A stretch of DNA of 64,000 bases from Endothia cerciana (Eukaryota; Ascomycota; Sordariomycetes; Diaporthales; Cryphonectriaceae). The position numbers and the translations under genes were made by a program. The stretch covers positions 248,001-312,000 of the forward strand of contig JALRMH010000031.1 in assembly GCA_026119935.1 (NCBI GenBank). Direction: 5' to 3'. This document shows, piece after piece, positions 1 through 10,086 of the stretch (positions are counted from its first letter, which is position 1; each line of letters begins with the position of its first letter). The notes beneath the pieces are model-generated. The model was not told where the DNA came from. It did not search any database and saw only the letters and a list, made by a program, of their open reading frames with translations.

Positions 1-1476
1 GGTCCCTGCCCGACCGACAAGCAGGCTGAAGCACATTACCGCCGAATGGTGAAATGGGACCCGAGGCAGGGGCTGGGGCCTATCATGAAATCCAAATACC
101 TCTGGGACTCGTACTGGACCGACGAGTACACCAACCTCAAGAGGCTCGCATCCGAGCCAACAACCCGTCCCGACCTCATCGTTGCTGACTTCTTCTGTGA
201 GTCGGCGGCCAAGGACATGATGGTGGAGTACGGCATCCCCGTCGCTGTCGTCTGGCCACAGATGCCCTACCTGATGGCCCCGGTCTCGTACATCCCTGGC
301 CAGCCAGGCTTTCAGGTGGACATGACCCTGACCTCCGAGCATGCATCCATCTGGTCAAGGCTGAGGAACGAGCTCGTCGTCGTCAAATCCCTGCCGGAGA
401 GCCTGGCCTGGATGCGCTGGACGAAGCGCATGCGCAGAGCTGCAGGCGTCACCCACCCTTCTCCTTCGGGGCCCAAGCCTGGGTATCTCGTGCTTGTGAA
501 TTCCTTCTTTGGCCTGGAGGTCCCCAAAGACCTGCCCCCACTGATTGTCCCAATCGGTCCGGTGCTGGCTGATGAGTATCCCCCACTGGACGAAGAGGGT
601 GCGCATTTCCTCCAGGGGCATGCCCGGACTATATACGTCGCCCTCGGGACGCATATCATCCTGCCACGAGCCTCCATCAACAAGATCCTTCAAGGCCTCG
701 TGATGGCGATGGACGCCGGCCATATCGACGGCGCCATCTGGTCTATAGGCAAGGGCCCCCGTCAGGAGTTTGACCGATCAGTGTGCATCCCGCGCGCTGG
801 CGGGTCGGTTCTCAACGTGGGCGACCTCCTCAACGGGAAACACGGCAACGAGTTCCTCGTGCCGCTCTTCGCGCCCCAGCGGGCCATCCTCGACCACCCC
901 CACACGCGAGTCTACCTCACGCACGGCGGCGGGTCGTCCGCAAACGAGGTCCTCTACCACGGCAAGCCGGTCCTGACGCTGGGCTTCTTCTTCGACCAGC
1001 TGTGCAACAGCGCCCGGCTGTCGGCCGCCGGCGTCGGACTTTCGCTGGACAAGCTCTCCTTCACGCCCGGGGAGGTCTGCGATAAGATCGGGCGCATCGT
1101 GCGCGACGACGACGAGGCAGGGTCCGTGGGCCTCGACGTGGAGCGCATGCGGCGCATCGCGAGGATCGCGTCCCGCAGAAAGCACCTGGCCGCCGACCTG
1201 GTGGAGGAGGTCCTATACGACTCAGAGCTGCGGATGGCGGCGGGCGGGCGGGAGCTGAGGCCCATGCACCTGCAGACGGCCGACTCACGCATGTCGGCCT
1301 GGAAGGCGAAGAACTGGGACCTGTGGTTTGCTGTCCTTGGCTGCGCTGTCATGGGCCCCCTGGCTGTGGTTTGGCTTGCCAAGGGGGTCCGAGGGAGGAA
1401 GGGGGTTTTATTTGCTGCTGCCGATGCTGCCGTCTCCTCTATACGGAATTCGCTGCCCACGAGGTTCCTTGGTTGA
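1..1476 (+). CDS. UDP-glycosyltransferase, 5' end outside the window
   Basis: Likely transfers a sugar from a UDP-sugar to a small lipophilic acceptor (GT1 family). The frame is open from base 1, so the N-terminus lies upstream; the first Met inside the window, at 46, is probably internal. About 490 residues are visible. The donor-binding region near residues 290-335 has the family pattern: a FAPQ stretch, then THGGGSSANE and a GKPVLTLGFFFDQ segment, standing in for the usual HxGxxS...P...DQ motif. One hydrophobic segment (about residues 425-445, LWFAVLGCAVMGPLAVVWLA) is followed by KGVRGRK, which suggests a C-terminal membrane anchor as in animal and some fungal UGTs. No intron is needed in the visible part. 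It is 16 kb from the polyketide synthase, so a role in glycosylating that product is only a guess. The family call is firm; the substrate is unknown. Confidence 0.85.
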   Translation, partial: GPCPTDKQAEAHYRRMVKWDPRQGLGPIMKSKYLWDSYWTDEYTNLKRLASEPTTRPDLIVADFFCESAAKDMMVEYGIPVAVVWPQMPYLMAPVSYIPGQPGFQVDMTLTSEHASIWSRLRNELVVVKSLPESLAWMRWTKRMRRAAGVTHPSPSGPKPGYLVLVNSFFGLEVPKDLPPLIVPIGPVLADEYPPLDEEGAHFLQGHARTIYVALGTHIILPRASINKILQGLVMAMDAGHIDGAIWSIGKGPRQEFDRSVCIPRAGGSVLNVGDLLNGKHGNEFLVPLFAPQRAILDHPHTRVYLTHGGGSSANEVLYHGKPVLTLGFFFDQLCNSARLSAAGVGLSLDKLSFTPGEVCDKIGRIVRDDDEAGSVGLDVERMRRIARIASRRKHLAADLVEEVLYDSELRMAAGGRELRPMHLQTADSRMSAWKAKNWDLWFAVLGCAVMGPLAVVWLAKGVRGRKGVLFAAADAAVSSIRNSLPTRFLG

Positions 1477-2593
1477 TATTGCAAAGCAAGCTATGTGTAC
1501 TCGAGATCGTGATTTGGTCACGATGCATGGACCTTCCCCAATAGACCTCAATCCTATCACTGCCAACGCTCATCTGGATATCGTTGGTCCTTTTGAGAAT
1601 TACTGTAGTTTACCTCTCAACCACACCTTAAGTCCCCAGAAGACTTGGCGTGGAGAGGGGCTCACTGTCTTGCCTCATCATCGTGCACGGATACTTCTCC
1701 GATGATTCCATTTACGAATCCTGGATGACAACGTGCTTGTACTGCTCGTCTAGGGACCAGCGTCAGGTCCTCGGGATAACTGGCCGAAGTAATGAGCCAC
1801 ATCATGGAGGACATATCCGAGATCTCGGCAGATCTTAATCGCACCAGTAGCATCTGTTCGCTGGAGCAAACAGAAAGTCAGGTCCAACTCTGTCGCCCAC
1901 ATTCCGTCTGTGGGCGTCAAAAGCCTAGAGCCCCCTTGTGATTGTTACGACCTTGACACAAGGGTAATTGTATAGTGTCTCGGCAGCCGAGTCTTGAGTG
2001 TCCAATGACTGCCGCTCAATTGCTGTTAATTCTCAAATAATTGGCGGCAGCTGCACCGCTGCACGGATCCATGGGTGGTATCGACAATACACTAGATACC
2101 TGTTCCGTATTGCTTTTCTTCTTCGGGTATATTGAGGCAAAACCTTGATGCAGATAGTTTCGGTAAAACGTGGTTGGTCGTACGCAATGATGATCACGTA
2201 TGACTTGCCAGTGCGTTCGTTTCCGATACATGCATGTATCTACTGGATGGACGGCTCATGACCAAGGGAGGGCGATCAGACATTGGAAGAGCGTGGTCGT
2301 GCGGCAGGGCGAGGCTTGACACGACCCTCGCCGACTATCCGCACACAAGCTCTTGGTAGTCATGTATACTTAGTACGGGGACTGCAAAGTCTTTGTTTTC
2401 CAAACAAGCCCTGCTTCTACTTAGATAAACTTCCCACGTCAACAGGGTGCACAAATTGATAAGGAAGATTGTCGTCGACGCAATTTTGAGCTCATCAAAT
2501 TGTTCATATATACAGGACCAGCAATATATACACGGAGTGGCGTTACTTTTTTTCTCTTTCTTCCCGCCATGCCGTTTGAAGTGGTTGATAGAC
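1477..2593. other. Intergenic, no gene recognised
   Basis: Convergent gap between the glycosyltransferase and the small secreted protein. It holds only short unconvincing reading frames. The one structured element I see is the perfect hairpin at 1894-1916. Confidence 0.6.
1894..1916. repeat. Perfect 8-bp inverted repeat (hairpin)
   Basis: CGCCCACA is followed by a 7-base loop (TTCCGTC) and then TGTGGGCG. It lies about 430 bp past the glycosyltransferase stop. No T-run follows, so it is not a Pol III terminator. It could be a palindromic regulator site or chance. Confidence 0.5.
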
Positions 2594-3173
2594 CTATGTG
2601 CAGCTGGAGCTGCCGGCGACAAAGGTCCCATCTGAGTCCTCGCAGCCACACTCCCCGGTGGAAGGGTCCTTGATGCAGTCCGTGCCAACACCGCTGGACT
2701 CGCCAGCATCACTGTGAGACGTAAGTCAGCCATCTCTCTGGGCGTCCAGAGGCAGAACGGTTGGGCTTCGGGGCAAAACGACGGCGCAGTCTGGAATCAA
2801 ATGAGGCCCGTGTGAATTTAGAGGTCTTCGACAAGGGTCAGCGCGAGGCTCACCTCCAGAAGAATGTCCAGTAGTCCGAGTCGGACTCCATATCAGAGTC
2901 GCTGGGCGCGGTGCATGCGTACGCACTGCATGTTCCGTACGGCGCGCCCTCGACGTCGTCGTACTCGTGGTCGGTCTCAAACACGGCAAAGGTCTGGTCG
3001 GATGTCCGAGTGTTGTAGGCACATTCGGCCGCCTGGATCGACGTGGACACCTTGGACGCGTCGCAGTTGTAGGACTTGGGGTACTTGCCCTCGGTGTTGG
3101 AGGTGGCCGCGTCGGCAGTGGCAAGGACCATGACCGGGGCAACCAGGACGGTGAAGAGGCTCGTGAAATGCAT
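2594..3173 (-). CDS. Small secreted cysteine-rich protein
   Basis: Predicted 145-residue secreted protein of unknown function. Two exons are supported: 3173-2854 and 2711-2594, joined across a 142-bp intron with donor GTGAGC and acceptor ending CTCACAG; the phases agree (2+1). The N-terminus is a typical signal peptide (MHFTSLFTVLVAPVMVLATADA). The mature part holds eight cysteines, four per exon, which would allow four disulfides; the second exon contributes a CxC pair (ECGCED) and ends SSSCT. Without splicing the frame would end at TFFWR and lose half of the cysteines, which supports the intron. A TATA-like element sits about 110 bp upstream. Size, signal peptide and even cysteine number are typical of apoplastic or effector-like proteins, but I recognise no family and assign no function. 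Confidence 0.75.
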
Positions 3174-5490
3174 CTTGTTGTAGTTGTGTGAACGAACGTG
3201 GTTCTCTCAAGTGCTATGAGGTAGCTAGAGTCAGTTGTAGAAGTCGGTACGTCTGGTGGATGAGGTAGCAAAAGTTGCCCGCCTTATAATGATCGAGAGT
3301 TGAGGCAAGAGCTGGTCCAAGACATTCAGGGGTTGGCCGTGTGCCCATGATGTTCTCGACTAAAGTCATCGGCAGCCCACTCTCGCCCCTTACGCACCGC
3401 GATATCCAGCATCAAGGGGAGAACTTCCAGCGACGGACGCACCACCAATGCGTCCGTGTCGCGGTCGTCCACGTTTTTCCGGTGATTGCCGCCAGGGGGG
3501 AAGCCACAATGAATATCGAGGCAACGAATGCCGTGTATGAAGGACATGCGGAGACTAATTTCCAGTGTCATCGAAAACGAAAAGGTGGGTCCGGGAGGTT
3601 CTCCTGCAGTGCAGCGGGCCGTCCTAGCCTCACCAAGGTCGCGTCGGTTGTGGAGCGATCTCGAGATTGAGGCGAGGCGGATGGTGTGAACCGAGATCAC
3701 CCCTCTCCTTCACACTGGAGTCTGGACCCAACTTTTAGGACCCCAATGAGTTCGGACGTCAGTAGTCTTGATTCGTATAGATGTTTGCGTAGTCGCTTCG
3801 CCAGCTGATCTTGGTTTTGCGAAGCCGAACTCCAGGCATAGCAAGATTTGGATGTGTGTGCCGGACCCGGAACGCGCGTACATAAAAGACGGCAGTTTCG
3901 AGGTGATTGCTGTGTCTCGGGCTCATAGCTCGGTCTTCCTCCCCACGATCTTGTAATAGAATCTCTCCGAGCTTATTGGGCGCCGTCAAAGACCGCCTAC
4001 GATACAGTACCCAAGTATACTGAGCGTTCCGCTTGACGACAACTAAAGGTATTCAAATGTTCATTGCTAGGCTCGTCAAAGATGCTATACATTATACATA
4101 CCATTCTAGCGTGATGCAGAGAAGACTCACTTTCTATCCGCAGCCGCAGAAAGATATATTAGACGCAGTCTGTTCCGCTTCGGGAGACTCCTGAAAACTT
4201 AGTACAACCACATGATGACGACAATTGCCACTGGGGAATCGCGACGAATTAGTATAATTTTGAATAAAAATCCGTTCATTTAATCTCAGTATTCTAGGTT
4301 TCCACAAACATGGATGTGTTCAAATAGCTCGGCGCTGTACCCAAGAGGATATAAAACAAATGTCACGTTGAATCACCATTCTTTGCTCAATTTCCAATCT
4401 TAACGAACAAACGGTTTCAAGAAGCATTATCGGCTAGCCCTCACTGCCAATGTTGCTCATCACTGTCAGTGAATATTCTCGTCATTGTGCCAAAGTTAAG
4501 CCGCGCCAGCTTTTCTTACTGCTGTTACAGTAAGCCGCGAGGCAAGCCAGGAACGAGCGTGTAAGGAAATTATCAATCCAGGCGCAAGGAGCCCCAAATC
4601 CCGTCCCATCTTCCTATGGCTCTAAGAAGTGTCGTTTGCTGTAGACTTGTCATGTGGATATAAAGACTCGCCTCTGAGGAAGACCTGAGTGAATCAAAGT
4701 CGACAGAAACATCATATGATGAAATTAAAATGATCTCGACCTACTGTCGAGTTCGGCAAGAAATATTGAATTTCAACATCGATGCCTTTGGTCATTTCCG
4801 AATAAGTTTGACAGCATCGAGACGGTACACAGTACGTTTACAGGTGATAAGGGATAGCCGGCATCCTTAATGCCAAACAATGCGTTAAAAATTCATCGTC
4901 TATTAATCATATCAGCTTCCCCTGGACGGCAACATGGTGGTCGCCGGGAACCGTCATTTGGAGCAGCTGTGTGATATTGTTTTGCACAGATGCCTCTTCT
5001 CAAATACTGTGGAGATTTGATCCGAGGGTCCGGTGTCGTTGGGTATGATTAGGACACTTAGCACAACTATCTCTAAGGTAGCAACTGTCTTCAGTATGGA
5101 GTGAAGTTTGAGTCAAAGTCAGGTTGTGAAGCTGACCGGTAGTGTGTATTATTGCTCGATGGAATTAAGATGGGTCTGCGATGACCTTGGCAGGACAGCA
5201 ACTGCTCATACCAAGAAGGATACATATTGCCGTCTTTGCTCTTCGCGTCATGCCAAATCACGATCGGAGTCCAATGCTGTGGTTGTGGTTGACTTTGGGC
5301 AGAATCCAAAACACGGTTCGAACTTCAGGATTAGGTTGCGATCTTGGTAGAGCTGAAAAGCATCGGCTGTTTTGGTAGTTTCAAATTACGCAATACCGCG
5401 TGAGTCAATTTTAACTTATTTATCACGAATGATATCAAAGTGACACTGGCTGAGTATGTACATTGTGGGTCATTATGATAGATGAGCAAC
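3174..5490. other. Intergenic, partly AT-rich
   Basis: Promoter side of the small secreted protein gene (about 3174-3300), then sequence without a convincing gene. Bases 4000-5050 are clearly richer in A and T than the flanks and dense in stops in all frames. A 124-codon minus-strand frame at 3326-3700 has no recognisable domain. Confidence 0.55.
3281..3290 (-). promoter_or_regulatory. TATA-like element for the small secreted protein gene
   Basis: On the minus strand this reads ATTATAAGGC, about 108 bp before the ATG at 3173. Position and composition fit a core promoter. Confidence 0.4.
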
Positions 5491-7137
5491 TCAATATGCC
5501 GGTTCTTGCGAGAAGTAGTCCTCGAAAAACTCAATGGCTTCATCGGAGCCTACGCTGACGGTTCCCCACGCATCGCCCAACACCATTGTGCTCTTCGAAA
5601 CATTGCTGCTGGGTGCCCAGTAGGTCAGGTTTCCACCGTTGGGGTCCCCTGTCTTCATGAAGTTTATCCAGTAAGAGGATATGATCTCGGAAATGGCGTA
5701 GTCCTCGCTGGTATAGTTCACCGTTTGGCCTTGGAGTGTCTGTGAATAGGCCAGATTGCCGAAGACGTAGTTAAGCTCACTACCGTGGAAGGCCCCGTTT
5801 GACTGTCCTGGGGGAGCATGTGTCCAGTAGTAAGTGTACACATTGCTCTTCGCACCGCCTGCCGCCCAGTCATTGGCCCATTGCCAGGTGGAAATCAGGC
5901 TCTGGTTGCGATATAGGTTGTTCGTCTGATTGTTGGCCTCGGCATCTGAACTAGCCGGGAAGAGGCTGAAGAACTCATCGTCCAGTCCGAGGGGCTTGAA
6001 TATTGCGGTATTGTTGGCCTTGTAAGTGGCTAGGTTGACTCCCGGGTTTGGTGAGGCTCCCGACTCGTCCCGGTTGTTTCCAGTCAGAATGGGCACGTCC
6101 GAGTGATTGCCGCTTGACAAGGCATAAGTGTAGTTGTTTTCGAAGTAGTAGCCATCCACGACGGGTCGCCACAGCGGCGGATTCATGTATGCTTCGTTGT
6201 CCTCGAAGAGAGTGCCGTCGAAGGTTGTATCGGAAGCATCAATTCCATCAGCCGCAAGAAGGATGGTAGCCAGTGAGAGATTGCGAGCCTCATCAATGGT
6301 GGAGACATTCAGCGAGGCCAGGAATCTCTCGCCTATAGCGTTTCCCTGTTCCTGGGTAAGGTGGCTCGTCGCCAAGGAGCCGACCAATGGATCGTTAGGG
6401 GCTCGAGCTCCACTCTCAGCAATGATGCGCTGAAAGAGGCCGGTGGTCTCAGGAGAGGAGAATGCGATGTCCAAAGCCAGTGCCGAGCCAGCGGACTGAC
6501 CGGCTACTGTGATCAACGTGCTATTGCCACCGAAATTGGCGACATTCTCGACAGTCCAGTGCAAGGCTGCCTGCTGGTCGATGAGGCCCCAGTTTCCACT
6601 TCCGTTGTAACCCCGGTTCACGATGTTCTCTGCCGAGAGCTCGGGATGGGCGAGCCAGCCTAGAGGTCCCAGACGGTAGTTCATCGTGATGACGACGACA
6701 CCTTTTTTGGCCAAGGCAGACCCATCGTATGTCACACTCGAGGCGGCGCCACCTTCGAATCGACCGCCATAGGCGAAGAAGAAGACGGGATAGTTGGACG
6801 TATTGGTGAAACCCTCAGGTGTCCAGAGGTTGAGGAACAGGCAATCCTCGTCACCTGTCACCACGCCGTTGACAAGCTGTGGGCATTCCGGGGCAAACTC
6901 GGTGGCGTTGACGGTGTAGTTCAGAATTTCTGGTTCTGGGGAGTGCGTCCATCGAAGGGAACCGGCCGGCGAGCCGGAGAAGCGAATCCCTTTGAATACG
7001 TTCACCCCCTCAACATATTCGGAGACAGTTCCTCGAACACTGCCATGGTTCCCCGAGACCACTGGCGAAGCGTCAGCGGCCACCAGGGGTGACAGCGTCA
7101 GGGCGAGACTGAACAAAGCGAGTGTGTTTGGGACCAT
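5491..7137 (-). CDS. Secreted type-B carboxylesterase/lipase
   Basis: Alpha/beta-hydrolase of the carboxylesterase/cholinesterase family, 548 residues, the usual length for secreted fungal members. It should hydrolyse carboxylic esters or lipids outside the cell. Residues 1-21 form a signal peptide. The catalytic triad is readable: Ser215 in GQSAGS (GESAG is commoner; Gln replaces Glu), Glu358 in NNRDESG, and His451 in AFHGSELNYVFG. The conserved EDCLFLNLW block (about residue 97) and NYRLGPLGWL are present, as is an oxyanion-hole stretch FAYGGRFEGG in place of HGGGF. There are many N-x-S/T sites, consistent with secretion. Single exon, no frameshift. A TATA box lies about 65 bp upstream. It has no obvious link to the polyketide locus. 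Confidence 0.92.
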   Translation of the reverse strand: MVPNTLALFSLALTLSPLVAADASPVVSGNHGSVRGTVSEYVEGVNVFKGIRFSGSPAGSLRWTHSPEPEILNYTVNATEFAPECPQLVNGVVTGDEDCLFLNLWTPEGFTNTSNYPVFFFAYGGRFEGGAASSVTYDGSALAKKGVVVITMNYRLGPLGWLAHPELSAENIVNRGYNGSGNWGLIDQQAALHWTVENVANFGGNSTLITVAGQSAGSALALDIAFSSPETTGLFQRIIAESGARAPNDPLVGSLATSHLTQEQGNAIGERFLASLNVSTIDEARNLSLATILLAADGIDASDTTFDGTLFEDNEAYMNPPLWRPVVDGYYFENNYTYALSSGNHSDVPILTGNNRDESGASPNPGVNLATYKANNTAIFKPLGLDDEFFSLFPASSDAEANNQTNNLYRNQSLISTWQWANDWAAGGAKSNVYTYYWTHAPPGQSNGAFHGSELNYVFGNLAYSQTLQGQTVNYTSEDYAISEIISSYWINFMKTGDPNGGNLTYWAPSSNVSKSTMVLGDAWGTVSVGSDEAIEFFEDYFSQEPAY

Positions 7138-8738
7138 CTTGACATATTATCGCTTGATGGTTGACATGGTCTTGGTGGCCATTGAGACAAAACACATCAC
7201 CTTTTATATACGACTGAGGTAGTTTTGCGTACAGATCGGCATAGCTAGAATATCCACTCTCTAGTAGAACCGACAGGCTGACGACGACAGAACTCTGGGT
7301 AATGTCCGAGCCCTGTCCGAGGGGCAGTGGATGATCGACCGAGCCACTGCCTACCCTGGTACAAGATCGCTCCCAAGTCAGTGATCGCCTCACGGAGTTC
7401 GTCCAAGTAAACCTTTGCTACGGATGTACTACCACGGGCCTCGATGTTTTAGGTTCATTCCGGTCCACTTGTGCCCATTCCCCATGGGCAGGAGATCCAC
7501 ACTTTCCGGCAGCTCCCCACATCACAACGGGGGACTCCACTGTCTTGGTTCTAGTGCCACTAATGCTTGGTTAATTAGATGGCTTTATTAAGCGTACATA
7601 ACATGCTTCTTCATAGTATGGGGAACTCTGAGGGACCTGGTGTCGTCTTATGTGACTGAAAAAAATTGCGCTTGTATATTCTGTGCCAACTGACCGATAT
7701 CTCTGCGTTCTCTTAGTCGGGATCAGTGACCCTGTGGATGAAGTATCTTCCGTATTGTGGATAATGTCTGACGCGAAATTGCATCAAGCTATACTCCACA
7801 CGGAGAGCATGCCCTCGAGGTGCGAATAGAGACGCAACAGAGGCAAAAAGAAAAGCAAGCCCTCAGCCCACATTCTAGCAATAATGGCAACAGCTCGACC
7901 GGGATGAATCAATAACCTAGGATTTGTTTGCGTGCGAAGTAACCACCACACCCGGACCGCAACCTGAGTGTACTGACTTTCAACATGGTCTCCCTTTTGG
8001 GGCCACAGAGCCGTGCGCCGTTGGAGCGCATATGCAGGATGCCGAATATTCCACCGCCGATCAGGGCGACGCGTCTGTCCGGAGCTCGTCGGCGACATCG
8101 GCTTTACACTAGCGACTGGACTTTAGTGTACTGCCGGTGTGTAGAAATGAGCTCCACATGATTTGTTCCTCACTGACGATGCTTAGACCATCCTGCAACC
8201 ATCTTGTCTTGTGTGTCTCGTAGACTTTCGGCCGAGGACCACATGGGGTCTCCGGACATTGCCACATGCATCGACACCAATGCAATCTGCGATACCGTCG
8301 TCTTCTGAGTCGAGGGTGGCGACTTATGGCTCGCCGCTCTCTTTGCAGTTAGCTCCCAGCTGTCATTGTACGACTTTGCGAGGGCTTTCGAGAAATATAC
8401 CGTATGGATTCGGTGTCTGCATCGGGCTCGTGGGCTCCGGCTTCCGTATCCGGAGCGAGTCGCTTCGACTTGGCCCGTACAGGAAAGCAAGCAATAGCAT
8501 GAGACGAAGCTCGCGGTGACCACAAAAGGTTCGAGACGGGTTGCAGGCTTAGACATGTATCACCGTGGCCTGGAGTCATGCCGACCGCTGACCGCATCTT
8601 CATACAGCATCTATCGTCGTTTTACGCTTCACGGGGATACACTGGAACGGGACATGAATCATAATTGTGTCCATGCCGCGTCCTCGGTCACGCATGACTG
8701 CCGAGGTACAGCTTTCAGAATAGCCGGTCCGATTCAGG
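7138..8738. other. Intergenic, no gene recognised
   Basis: Holds the carboxylesterase promoter and the 3' flank of the transaldolase-like gene. Minus-strand frames at 7784-8098 and 8170-8603 are open but have no recognisable motif and no coherent splicing. Confidence 0.5.
7201..7212 (-). promoter_or_regulatory. TATA box of the carboxylesterase gene
   Basis: Reads CGTATATAAAAG on the minus strand, 64-75 bp upstream of the ATG at 7137: a good core-promoter match at a plausible distance. Confidence 0.55.
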
Positions 8739-10062
8739 CTACAGAGAAGCCAAAACAGCCTCAATCTTTTGCTTGCTCCTATTTTCAGCCTCCGTGAACG
8801 CTTCAAGGGCGGCCGCCAGACGAGTCTTGGTTATCGGATCCCTCTCAGATGCTTCGCGCAGAGCCGCGCCTCCGTCTGCCAGGTAGTCCACCTTGGTGCT
8901 GGCCAACCGTCCATCCCACTCCGCAGCCGCGAGCGGGTCGGTGCTTGCGAGCTTCTGGAGTCGTGCCGGCGTTGGTCCCGCGGACTGGTAGTACTCGACG
9001 CCGGGATCAGGCTTGGGGCCCCTCTCAGCAGCCTGCGAGGTTGTGCCATCGTACTCGAGTGTCGCGAGCTCGTCGAGCATCTTTGGCGAGATCGTTGCCG
9101 AGTGGCAGCCAAACTCAGCAGCGGCCATGGCTTCCTTGGGTGAGATGAAGCTCGCCAGTTTCATCTTGGGCTGGGATCTGCCCGTCTCTTGGTACAACGC
9201 CTTGTATGTCTCGAGCATCTGGACAACGCGCGCGGACATGGGGTGTTGAGTCGCAGGATCTTCAACGTTCGGCCAGAGGCTCAAGTCGCTGTGGGCAGGT
9301 AACTCTGGTCTAGGGTCAGCCCTGAAGAGCACCACCTGACTGCATGCCAAAACGAGATAACCCACCGTTGAAATAGGGGCTTATATAAAGCATGTTCGCC
9401 TGGCTGGCTGCGATGGCCTGGGGAAGACCGAAGATTGCGGTTCCCAAAGTTGGGATGGGAAGACTTTGTTCATCGAACTCCCGAGACAGCACTTTGGCCG
9501 CATTCAGAGCAGGTCCGGTCGCGGGAATCTTGATGCAGTATCGGCTTCTTGTGATCCCAACGCGTTTGAACTCTTGGTCGTATAGCCGAGCGTGAGCGAT
9601 AGTCGCCTGCTCGTCGTAGGCTTGGGAAGGAAGAGTCTGGAGAAGGACTCGACCGCGGATGTTGTCAATATTGTTCTTGCACATCAAAACGGACTACGCA
9701 ATTTATTCATCAGTAGGGCACCCACAAAAGGTCGGGAGAGACGCAGCGCTATACGCACGACGCGAGTGTAGATGTGCAGCCAGCCCTTGTCCTTGAGCTC
9801 CAGCGCCGTCTGTCTAAGCAGTTCGGCGTTGACCTCATTGTGCAATTCGATATCGACCCAGAGTTGATTGCTCGTTTGATCATGAGGTATAATACCCAGT
9901 CGTTGTGGCATGGTCCTAACGTACTCCGAGTCCATCCAGTCTACATCAACGTTGACTGTGACGAGGTGTTAGTCAGATTCCCTCCGGTTCGTTTCGGGAG
10001 CCCTGCTACTTGCGTTGTTCTTCAAGCTTCTCGAGCCATGACGGAGTCTTGTTACCTGCCAT
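8739..10062 (-). CDS. Transaldolase-family enzyme
   Basis: Member of the transaldolase/fructose-6-phosphate aldolase superfamily, class I aldolases that move a dihydroxyacetone unit through a lysine Schiff base. Four coding exons fit in phase: 10062-10056, 9955-9759, 9693-9366 and 9304-8739 (introns of 100, 65 and 61 bp), giving 365 residues. The Schiff-base lysine is Lys123 in YCIKIPATG. Other family landmarks are NQLWVDIELHN near the N-terminus, GRVLLQTLP, and SPYFNE spanning the third junction, where the splice restores the motif. The first exon is only ATGGCAG. A longer reading from the same ATG (GNKTPSWLEKLEEQRK) hits a stop and would not join in phase, so the 7-nt exon is preferred. The C-terminal about 190 residues are helical and charged and extend beyond the compact bacterial forms. 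Fungi carry such paralogues besides the pentose-phosphate enzyme; the exact substrate is unknown. Confidence 0.85.
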
Positions 10063-10067
10063 AGTGT

Positions 10068-10086
10068 CTGGCTGGCTGGCTGGCTC
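10068..10086. repeat. Microsatellite (CTGG)n
   Basis: Four to five perfect CTGG units immediately upstream of the transaldolase-like start codon, inside its probable 5' leader or promoter. Confidence 0.7.

Noticed and set aside
954..1484. 176-codon minus-strand frame
   Set aside because: Lies antisense to the well-supported glycosyltransferase and is Ser/Arg/Pro-rich, typical of a shadow frame in GC-rich coding DNA.
3326..3700. 124-codon minus-strand frame upstream of the small secreted protein
   Set aside because: No domain or signal peptide, and the opposite strand is also open. Kept as intergenic.
8170..8603. Two overlapping minus-strand frames (128 and 84 codons)
   Set aside because: They contradict each other, show no motif, and I found no phase-consistent splicing.
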